A stretch of 64,000 nucleotides of DNA, taken from positions 2,170,001 through 2,234,000 of the forward strand of contig NZ_CP188040.1 of the NCBI RefSeq assembly GCF_049943125.1, read 5' to 3'. This document shows, piece by piece, positions 57,755 through 64,000 of this stretch. Source of the stretch: JAEXZL01 sp049943125. Its GTDB lineage: Bacteria; Bacillota; Clostridia; Clostridiales; Clostridiaceae. Positions within the stretch are counted from its first letter, which is position 1. The number at the start of each line of letters is the position of its first letter. The notes under the pieces were generated by a model that saw nothing but the letters and a program-made list of their open reading frames with translations, made no database searches and had not been told where the DNA came from. The translations under genes and the position numbers were made by a program.

Positions 57755-58154
57755 ATTTCCTCCTTCACCGATATTTGCGGTTAGAATGTTTTAAATATAT
57801 TATATACTAATTACTCTTATTAAGCTCATAATTTATAAAGCGTGTTAGATGATTATCGAATTGAACTTGACAAGTATCTAAATCTGTATTAATATTTGAA
57901 ATAGATACTCATCTAATTACATTTTAAGTAAAGCATTATGCAGCATGAGCTGTAGAGCTCATAGTTATATCTATGACTCTTTTCACCCTGTGGTTTCTTT
58001 AAGTATATTCTTAAAATAACTGCAGTTTTTTTTTGCCTTTTTTTAGCTTCAAGTATATATAAGCTCTAAGGTTTACATATCTTTATCTTCTTTGGTACAC
58101 TATATATAGAAGTAACAAAAATTTTTATAGAATCCTACATAAAGGAGGAAACCG
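57755..58154. other. Divergent intergenic region with nested inverted repeats
   Basis: 400 bp without a gene. TTAGATGA (57845-57852) matches TCATCTAA (57909-57916) and AGTATCTA (57873-57880) matches TAGATACT (57902-57909), giving a two-segment stem. A separate hairpin ATGAGCT/AGCTCAT (57945-57962) follows. A plausible promoter for the sugar kinase is TTTACA (58072-58077) with TACACT (58096-58101), 18 bp apart. No known RNA family is recognised. Confidence 0.5.
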
Positions 58155-59180
58155 ATGGATAACAAGGAATTTGATTTACTTGCACTAGGAGAGATATTAC
58201 TTAGGCTTTCTCCACCCTATAATGAAAGATTAGTCCGTGGGGATATTCTACAGAAGCAAGCAGGTGGAGCAGAATTTAATGTGGTTTCTGGAGTATCTCT
58301 TTTAGGTCTTAGAACTGGTATAATTTCAAGAATTCCGGCAAATGATATAGGAACCTTTGTGAAAAATCATATCCGCTTTTGTAATGTCAGTGATGATTAT
58401 CTAATATATGATAAATCTGAGGATTCAAGGTTAGGTATATATTTTTATGAAAATGGGGCTCATCCTAGGAAACCAAGAATTGTATATGATAGGTTAAATA
58501 CATCCATGAAAAAGATTTCTATTGAGGATATACCTGATTCTATTTATTCCTCAACTAAATGCTTTCATACCAGTGGAATTACCCTGGCTCTTGGTGAACA
58601 GGTACGAAAAACAGCAGTTGAAATGATTAGGCGTTTTAAAGAGAAGGGGGCCTTAATATCCTTTGATGTAAACTTCAGGGGAAACCTATGGACTGGAGAT
58701 GAGGCTAGAGAATGTATAGAGAGTATACTTCCTTATGTGGATATTTTCTTTTGCTCTGAGGATACAGCAAGATTAACCTTTCATAAAGATGGAGATATAA
58801 GAAGTATGTTAAAAAGCTTTACTGAGGATTATCCTATTTCTATAGTTGCAGCTACTCAGAGAATAGTACATAGTCCAAAGCACCATACCTTTGGTTCTAT
58901 AATATATAATTCATCAGAGGATAAATACTATTATGAAGAACCTTACAAAAACATCGATGTGGTAGATAGGATAGGAAGCGGTGATGCATATATCTCCGGT
59001 GTTCTATATGGTCTATTGGCTCATGCCTTTGATTGCAGAAAGGCATTAGAATATGGTAATGCCACTGGTGCAGTAAAAAACACTATACCTGGGGATCTAC
59101 CTTCCTCTGACTTAAGAGAGATAGATACTATAATTAAGGTCCATAGCTCAGGAGAGCAGGGATTAGAGATGGTTAGATAA
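58155..59180 (+). CDS. PfkB-family sugar kinase, 2-dehydro-3-deoxygluconokinase-like
   Basis: A 341-aa carbohydrate kinase. N-terminal ALGEILLRLSPPYNERL, AGGAEFNVVSG, and the C-terminal PfkB signature DRIGSGDAYISGVLYGLL, with catalytic Asp in GSGDAY. The start segment and length match KDG kinases. No KDG aldolase or uronate gene adjoins, so the true substrate is uncertain. The ribosome site is AAAGGAGG. Confidence 0.82.
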   Translation: MDNKEFDLLALGEILLRLSPPYNERLVRGDILQKQAGGAEFNVVSGVSLLGLRTGIISRIPANDIGTFVKNHIRFCNVSDDYLIYDKSEDSRLGIYFYENGAHPRKPRIVYDRLNTSMKKISIEDIPDSIYSSTKCFHTSGITLALGEQVRKTAVEMIRRFKEKGALISFDVNFRGNLWTGDEARECIESILPYVDIFFCSEDTARLTFHKDGDIRSMLKSFTEDYPISIVAATQRIVHSPKHHTFGSIIYNSSEDKYYYEEPYKNIDVVDRIGSGDAYISGVLYGLLAHAFDCRKALEYGNATGAVKNTIPGDLPSSDLREIDTIIKVHSSGEQGLEMVR

Positions 59181-59208
59181 ATAAGCTCCTAAAGGGGCTT
59201 ATTTTATT
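59180..59208 (+). terminator. Rho-independent terminator after the sugar kinase gene
   Basis: AATAAGCTCC (59180-59189) pairs with 59194-59203 with one wobble, followed by TTATTAC. Confidence 0.7.
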
Positions 59209-59290
59209 ACGAAAAATAAAGGACAATATCTCAAATACTATGATAAAATTATAGATATATATGGAAAAAAGTTATTAGGAGGTCTATAAT

Positions 59291-59800
59291 TTGCAGGGGA
59301 TTAACAGTGAGAATATTATTATTATACTAGTAATTATTTTTTTATTTTATTTAGCTATAAAGTTTATTAAGGGAATACTAAAGCTCATAATTTTAATAAT
59401 TCTCTTCTTTACCCTGGGGCTTAGCTTATATAATGTTTTTATCCTTAAGAAGCCTATTAGCTATGAGGTAAACAGATATAAGGTAGACTTTGTATATTTT
59501 AAAGAAGCTGCAGAGCTTAATAAAGAAGCTGGAAAAGCAATAAACTCTATAAAGAAGGAAGAGTCTATAGAGGAGCAGATATTAATACTAGAGGAGCTTT
59601 ATAGCAAGGCAGCTAGCTTAGAACACAGTGAAGAAATTAAACCTATACATAATACTTATTTAAAAAATCTTCAGAGGATTATAAGTACAGCAAGGCTGTA
59701 TTATAATTCCCAAGGGTCTAAGGAAGCTCTGCAGGAGCTTACGGATAATTATGATTCATTAACCTTGAGATTCAAGGATATATTATTTCCTAAAAAATAG
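59291..59800 (+). CDS. Membrane-anchored protein, unknown function
   Basis: A 169-aa protein beginning at TTG 59291, eight bases after AGGAGG. Two hydrophobic segments at about 10-28 and 34-52 are followed by a helical domain of ~110 residues (KEAAELNKEAGKAINSIKKEESIEEQILILEELY). It is 11 bp from the D-aminopeptidase gene, probably one operon. No family is recognised. Confidence 0.7.
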   Translation: MQGINSENIIIILVIIFLFYLAIKFIKGILKLIILIILFFTLGLSLYNVFILKKPISYEVNRYKVDFVYFKEAAELNKEAGKAINSIKKEESIEEQILILEELYSKAASLEHSEEIKPIHNTYLKNLQRIISTARLYYNSQGSKEALQELTDNYDSLTLRFKDILFPKK

Positions 59801-59811
59801 GAGGAGAGATT

Positions 59812-60609
59812 ATGAGGGTATATATAAGTGCTGATATTGAAGGGGTAGCAGGGATTGCCGCCTGGGAGGAAACAGTAAAAGGGGGTAAGGGTTATGAGAC
59901 TCATGCCCTTCAGCTTACGAAGGAGGTTGAAGCGGCCTGCAAGGGAGCCATAGAAGCAGGAGCTCAAGAGGTATATGTGAGGGATGCTCACGATTCTGCT
60001 AGAAATATTAATTTTAATCTCCTTCCTGAAGAGGTATATCTCCAGAGAGGCTGGGCCCAGGAGCCCTCATGCATGGTTAGTGGCATAGATAGGGGCTTTG
60101 ATGCAGCAATTTTTATTGGCTATCATTCAAGAGCAGGTAGTAATAAAAGTCCATTGGCCCATACTTTAAGCACTAATATAGAGTACATAAAGCTTAATGG
60201 AAGGAAGGTCAGTGAATTTGTTATCAATGCTTATACTGCAGCCTATTATAAGGTTCCCGTGGTATTTGTCAGCGGTGATAAAGAGCTGATGGAAGAGGTT
60301 TATGAGTATAATAGTCATATCAGCACCCTCTCTACAAAAGAAGGGGTAGGAGATAGCGTTATATCAATCCATCCAGAGAGAGCTATAAGAGAGATAAGGG
60401 ATGAGGTAAGAGAAGTTCTTTCCAAGGGCTTTTTAGAGTGTATCCTCACACTTCCTGAAGCTTTTCAGGTGGAAATAAGCTATAAGAGCCATCAGTCAGC
60501 TTATAGAATGTCCTTTTATCCTGGTGCTTCCTTGAAGGATGAACATACCATAGCCTTTAATACTGAAGATTATTATGAGGTTCTGAGATTTTTACATTTT
60601 GTTTCATAG
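59812..60609 (+). CDS. D-aminopeptidase, M55 family (DppA-like)
   Basis: A 265-aa zinc peptidase. Residues Asp8, Glu10 (ISADIEG), His60 (RDAHDSARN) and His105 (IGYHSRAG), with a Glu near 135, match the binuclear zinc ligands of Bacillus DppA. The family releases D-Ala from D-Ala-containing peptides, and so is thought to recycle wall peptides. It follows the unknown membrane protein gene in the operon. The ribosome site is AGGAGGAGAG. Confidence 0.93.
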   Translation: MRVYISADIEGVAGIAAWEETVKGGKGYETHALQLTKEVEAACKGAIEAGAQEVYVRDAHDSARNINFNLLPEEVYLQRGWAQEPSCMVSGIDRGFDAAIFIGYHSRAGSNKSPLAHTLSTNIEYIKLNGRKVSEFVINAYTAAYYKVPVVFVSGDKELMEEVYEYNSHISTLSTKEGVGDSVISIHPERAIREIRDEVREVLSKGFLECILTLPEAFQVEISYKSHQSAYRMSFYPGASLKDEHTIAFNTEDYYEVLRFLHFVS

Positions 60610-60675
60610 TTAATATAAAATTATGCAGGGCCTTGAATATTCATTCGAGGCTCTTAAGCAGTTTACGGAGGGCTA

Positions 60676-61548
60676 ATGAGTTACCAGGATATTTTCACCA
60701 TAACGAATTATGCAAGACAAGCTATGCTTCTGGAGGTTTCAGCTACTCCTAAACCTGGATTGGTGGATAGGTTAAATAGCGGAGCTCATAAGGATATGAA
60801 TTATCATACCTTTTTAACAAGCAGTAATTCAGTATTTAAAGGTCTTTATAGCTGTGCTTTAGAAGGAGCCACCTTCAAAGAAAACGGCGGTCCAAAGCTC
60901 TTAGCTAGACTTAGAGAAATTGGAAAAGAGTGTGAAAATAATATGCTCAGAGCCACTGGGGGTGTAAATACCCACAAAGGGTTGATATTTTCCTTTGGAA
61001 TACTGCTGGCAGCTACCGCAAGGCTAATGGAGAATGGGATGAAGCTTGGATATGAAGGAAGCTCTGAAATTATATGTGAAGAGGTAAAGAGAATTACTAA
61101 AGGTCTCTCTAGAGGAGATTTCCAGGACTTAAGTCACAAGAAGAAGCCTACTCATGGAGAATCTATATATGTAAACTATGGAATAAAAGGAATCAGAGGA
61201 GAGGTAGAGGAAGGCTTTCCTACGGTGATGCATAAGGGTCTTCCCCTATTTAAAAAGAAGGATATTAAAGAGCTAGGATTAAACAGTGTACTACTGCAGG
61301 TGTTAATGACCTTTATAGCCTATAATCAGGATACAAATATAATATTTAGGGGAGGTATGGAGGGGCTTTCCTATGCTCAAGAAGAGGCTTATAGCTTTTT
61401 ATCCTCAGGAGGGGTATATAATAAAGAATACTATAGATATTTAAGTGATTTAAATGATAAATTTATTGAAAAAAATATAAGTCCTGGAGGGTCAGCAGAT
61501 CTTTTGGCAGTAGCAATATTTCTTGCATTTGCTGATGGATTACTATAA
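60676..61548 (+). CDS. citG: Triphosphoribosyl-dephospho-CoA synthase (CitG/MdcB type)
   Basis: A 290-aa enzyme that makes 2'-(5''-triphosphoribosyl)-3'-dephospho-CoA, precursor of the citrate lyase prosthetic group. The signatures LLEVSATPKPGLVDRLNSGAHKDMNY and RATGGVNTHKGLIFSFG are those of CitG. The citX gene follows, and oadA then follows, so the cofactor is for citrate lyase. MdcB (malonate) is less likely in this context. Ribosome site ACGGAGGGC. Confidence 0.93.
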   Translation: MSYQDIFTITNYARQAMLLEVSATPKPGLVDRLNSGAHKDMNYHTFLTSSNSVFKGLYSCALEGATFKENGGPKLLARLREIGKECENNMLRATGGVNTHKGLIFSFGILLAATARLMENGMKLGYEGSSEIICEEVKRITKGLSRGDFQDLSHKKKPTHGESIYVNYGIKGIRGEVEEGFPTVMHKGLPLFKKKDIKELGLNSVLLQVLMTFIAYNQDTNIIFRGGMEGLSYAQEEAYSFLSSGGVYNKEYYRYLSDLNDKFIEKNISPGGSADLLAVAIFLAFADGLL

Positions 61549-61564
61549 GGGGAGGAATGTTTTT

Positions 61565-62092
61565 ATGAGTGGTGAAAAAAGAATTTCCCATGAAGATATA
61601 TTAAAGGATAGAGAATGGAGATGGGAGAAACAAAGAGAATTACTGGATAGATACAGACTTCCTCTAGTATCCTTAAAGCTTAATATTCCTGGTGACATAA
61701 AGAGTAATTCCTTGTATATAAAAATAATAAATGCAGGAATTAATGCATTTTTAGATAAAATAGAGGAAAAATCTATGGAAAAAATATGGTATAAGTGTTA
61801 CTATAAGGATGAAGGTCCGATCTTTTTAGGAGTTTTAAATATTGACTCTTTTAGTCTAAAGAGACTTACTCTTGACATAGAGGAAAAGCATCCCTTAGGC
61901 AGGCTGTTTGATTTTGATGTTTGGGAAAATAGCTCTCATCAACTATCTAGAAGGGAGCTGGGATATGGTTTTAGAAAGTGCTTCCTCTGTGAGGAAAATG
62001 CATTCATATGTTCTAGAACTAGAAGGCACAGTGTAGAGGAGTTATTAGTTAAGATTAATAAAGAGGCAGAAGCTTATTTTTCCACCCTATGA
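61565..62092 (+). CDS. citX: Holo-ACP synthase CitX (apo-citrate lyase phosphoribosyl-dephospho-CoA transferase)
   Basis: A 175-aa enzyme that transfers the prosthetic group to apo-CitD. Motifs include ILKDREWRWEKQRELLDRY, HPLGRLFDFDVWE (GRLxDxDV) and SRRELGYGFRKCFLCEENAFICSR. The start is ATG 61565 behind GGGGAGG. An earlier in-frame ATG at 61523 would overlap citG by 26 bp and lacks a site. It sits 16 bp after citG. Confidence 0.92.
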   Translation: MSGEKRISHEDILKDREWRWEKQRELLDRYRLPLVSLKLNIPGDIKSNSLYIKIINAGINAFLDKIEEKSMEKIWYKCYYKDEGPIFLGVLNIDSFSLKRLTLDIEEKHPLGRLFDFDVWENSSHQLSRRELGYGFRKCFLCEENAFICSRTRRHSVEELLVKINKEAEAYFSTL

Positions 62093-62134
62093 TATGAAAA
62101 TAAGCGAATTTGTTCGACCTTAAGGAGTGAAAAG

Positions 62135-63535
62135 ATGGTTAATAAAATTAGGATTACGGAAACAGCTTTAAGAGATGGACATCAATCCCTCATCGCTACA
62201 AGACTTAGCACTAAGGAAATGCTACCTATTCTTGAAAAAATGGATAGGGCAGGCTACTATTCCTTAGAGGTTTGGGGAGGGGCTACCTTTGATGCCTGTC
62301 TTAGATATCTTAAGGAGGATCCCTGGGAGAGACTTAGAGAAATGCGAAGGATTGTAAAGAATACTAAGCTGCAGATGCTCTTAAGAGGACAGAATCTTCT
62401 TGGATACAAGCATTATCCCGACGATGTTGTAGAAGAATTTATTACAAAATCCGTTGAAAACGGTATCGACATAATTAGAGTTTTTGATGCCCTCAATGAT
62501 ATAAGGAATATGCAGACATCCATAAGAGCTATAAAAAATGCAGGTGCTCACTGTCAGTGTGCTTTAAGCTACACCATCAGTCCTGTTCATACAATAGAGT
62601 ATTACGTAGAGCTGGCAAAGGAGATGGAAGGCTTAGGAGCTGATTCTATATGCATAAAGGATATGGCTGGTATACTAACTCCCTACAAGGCATACGAGCT
62701 GGTAAAGGAGCTGAAGGCAGCGGTAAATATTCCAATAGAGCTTCATACTCACTGTACCGGAGGTACTGCTTCCATGACCTACTTAAAGGCAGCGGAAGCA
62801 GGGGTAGATATCATAGATACAGCAATATCTCCCTTCGGTGAAGGAACCTCACAGCCTGCTACAGAGGCAATAGCTATAACTCTTTCTGAGGGAGGAAGAG
62901 GCACTGATCTAGATATAAATCTTTTAGGAGAAATCGCAGATTATTTTAAACCTATAAAAGAAAAATATAGAGAAGAAGGTATATTTAATCCAAAGGTAAT
63001 GGATGTAGAGCCCAAGACTCTATCCTATCAGGTCCCAGGAGGTATGCTTTCCAATCTTCTGTCACAGCTGAAGCAGCAGGGAGCCTTACACAGGTATGAG
63101 GAAGTCCTCAGGGAAATACCCAGGGTAAGAGATGATTTAGGCTATCCACCACTAGTTACTCCATTAAGTCAGATGGTAGGAACCCAAGCTCTTTTCAATG
63201 TGTTGGCTGGTGAGAGGTATAAGCTTATTCCAAAGGAGATAAAGGAGTATGTTAAAGGCCTTTATGGTAAATCTCCTGCGCCTATAAGTAGAGAAATAAA
63301 GGAAAAGATTATTGGGGAGGAAGAGGTAATAACCATAAGACCTGCTGATTTATTAGAACCAGGACTTGAAAGAGGACGGAAGGAAGCAGGAGAAATGGTT
63401 AAATCCATGGAGGACGTTTTATCTTATATTCTATTCCCGCAGGTTGCTATGGATTACTTTAAATATAGAGATGGACATTTAGATGGGACCGTGGAGAAGA
63501 AAGAAGAAGTTCATTACATTACTGTTACTATGTAA
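62135..63535 (+). CDS. oadA: Oxaloacetate decarboxylase alpha subunit (carboxyltransferase only)
   Basis: A 466-aa carboxyltransferase. The TIM barrel begins with RITETALRDGHQSLIATRLST, and the conserved LEVWGGATFDACLRYLKEDPWERL and LLRGQNLLGYKHYPDDVV segments are present. Catalytic-site Lys in CIKDMAGILTPY (about residue 175) and the zinc ligands HTHCTGG are intact. No biotinyl domain is at the C-terminus; it is probably on the separate carrier starting at 63880. It decarboxylates oxaloacetate from citrate lyase and passes CO2 to biotin. Pyruvate carboxylase subunit B is a close relative. Confidence 0.9.
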   Translation: MVNKIRITETALRDGHQSLIATRLSTKEMLPILEKMDRAGYYSLEVWGGATFDACLRYLKEDPWERLREMRRIVKNTKLQMLLRGQNLLGYKHYPDDVVEEFITKSVENGIDIIRVFDALNDIRNMQTSIRAIKNAGAHCQCALSYTISPVHTIEYYVELAKEMEGLGADSICIKDMAGILTPYKAYELVKELKAAVNIPIELHTHCTGGTASMTYLKAAEAGVDIIDTAISPFGEGTSQPATEAIAITLSEGGRGTDLDINLLGEIADYFKPIKEKYREEGIFNPKVMDVEPKTLSYQVPGGMLSNLLSQLKQQGALHRYEEVLREIPRVRDDLGYPPLVTPLSQMVGTQALFNVLAGERYKLIPKEIKEYVKGLYGKSPAPISREIKEKIIGEEEVITIRPADLLEPGLERGRKEAGEMVKSMEDVLSYILFPQVAMDYFKYRDGHLDGTVEKKEEVHYITVTM

Positions 63536-63606
63536 GCTGCTCCTCATTACCAAAGAACAATAATAAATTTAATTAAAAGATAATTTAGCTAGGTGGTGAA
63601 CTATTA

Positions 63607-63828
63607 ATGGGGTTACTAGATAAGCTCAGAGAAATTATAGGAGGTAAGAAAGAAGATGTATCTCCAATAGCTTCCGAGAATAATGAATTAAACCTTATGG
63701 ATACACAAGGAGAACTTGAAATAGATGAAGAAGATAAGCTAGTAGTAGCTCTGGCTGCTTCAATTATGGCTGGTAAGGATAAAAATAATTCCTATTATCA
63801 TATTACTAAAATCAGAAGAATAAAATAA
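63607..63828 (+). CDS. OadG-like soluble fragment (73 aa)
   Basis: A 73-aa protein after AGGTGG. It carries LVVALAASIMAG and ITKIRRIK at its end, similar to the C-terminal part of the sodium-pump decarboxylase gamma subunit, but no transmembrane helix is visible at the N-terminus. It lies between oadA and a biotin-carrier gene, so a decarboxylase assembly role is likely. The family assignment is uncertain. Confidence 0.55.
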   Translation: MGLLDKLREIIGGKKEDVSPIASENNELNLMDTQGELEIDEEDKLVVALAASIMAGKDKNNSYYHITKIRRIK

Positions 63829-63879
63829 GCTGAAATCTTAAGCTATATTACAAAATAGAAGGTAAATTGGGGGTCAAGG

Positions 63880-64000
63880 ATGAAAAAGTATATTATCAAG
63901 CTTAATAACAAGGTATATGAAGTAGAAATGGAGGAAGTAACCTCAGAGGAAAGTAGCAAGCTATCTCAAGGGGGAGAGATAAAAAGCACTAGCACTGTCC
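63880..64000 (+). CDS. Biotin/lipoyl carrier protein, N-terminal fragment (cut by window edge)
   Basis: A gene starting at ATG 63880 after GGGGGTCAAGG and running off the window; 40 residues are visible. The start MKKYIIKLNNKVYEVEMEEV and following linker match the N-terminus of sodium-pump decarboxylase biotin carrier subunits. The biotinyl motif MKM would lie beyond the edge. It probably supplies the biotin domain missing from OadA. Confidence 0.7.
   Translation, partial: MKKYIIKLNNKVYEVEMEEVTSEESSKLSQGGEIKSTSTV

Noticed and set aside
60610..60675. Hairpin between the D-aminopeptidase gene and citG
   Set aside because: Imperfect stem without a T tract; not a convincing terminator.

Overview
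The window is a compact stretch of chromosome from a low-GC, anaerobic, endospore-forming Firmicute of the Clostridium type. Several genes point that way: spore maturation genes spmA/spmB, a class III (glycyl radical) ribonucleotide reductase, an aminoacyl-tRNA synthetase set controlled by T-boxes, a CcpA-like regulator, a citrate/oxaloacetate decarboxylation module, and many GTG/TTG starts behind strong AGGAGG ribosome sites. I see no rRNA, tRNA, CRISPR array, transposase, integrase or phage gene. This is core chromosome with a few lineage-specific insertions.

Layout. 1-4.5 kb: an ABC ATPase, then a short Agr/Spo0B-type histidine kinase and a LytTR response regulator, separated by NfeD, flotillin FloA and a 60-aa protein. 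4.5-14.9 kb: a small minus-strand protein, an ABC-F ATPase, a DUF1643 protein, a very large secreted subtilase with a BspA-like leucine-rich patch, a purine-only repeat tract, a BFD-type [2Fe-2S] gene split by a frameshift at a run of nine A, a BlaI/BlaR1-like pair and a second, intact BFD-type gene of 57 aa. 15-21 kb: T-box and ileS (eukaryote-like type), ccpA-like gene, a Tudor-like small protein behind a promoter-proximal hairpin, and a YgjP-type peptidase. 21-32 kb: spmAB, a DAACS symporter, the threonine-to-glycine operon kbl-tdh, an ACT-domain protein, an M24 peptidase, a SWIM/SNF2 helicase and CorA. 33-43 kb: mscL, adjacent VTE5-like and DUF92/VTE6-like membrane enzymes, T-box and metG, a Crp-type regulator and cold-shock protein on the other strand, then tatD, a YabE/Rpf-like G5-3D protein behind a structured leader, rnmV and ksgA. 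This keeps the metG-tatD-yabE-rnmV-ksgA order known from Bacillus. 43-53 kb: a HAD phosphatase, unknown clostridial proteins, lgt with an overlapping lipoprotein gene, Mrp, ferredoxin, a TPP-riboswitch-controlled ThiT, PadR and DegV, a GAF-GGDEF protein and a DUF3048 lipoprotein. 53-64 kb: nrdD behind an NrdR box, an ArsR-fold regulator, a methyltransferase, a PfkB sugar kinase, a DppA peptidase, then citG, citX, oadA, an OadG-like soluble fragment and the start of a biotin carrier protein cut by the window edge.

Functional links visible in the sequence: kbl and tdh together convert threonine to glycine and acetyl-CoA. CitG and CitX make and attach the citrate lyase cofactor, and oadA with its partners decarboxylates the oxaloacetate that citrate lyase releases. 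The VTE5-like and VTE6-like proteins could phosphorylate an isoprenoid alcohol twice in succession. Lgt sits next to a lipoprotein gene it could modify. Most convergent gene pairs share perfect bidirectional terminators. The observations I think most deserve follow-up are the three-way-junction leader before the yabE-like gene, the VTE5/VTE6 pair, and the A9 frameshift in the BFD gene.
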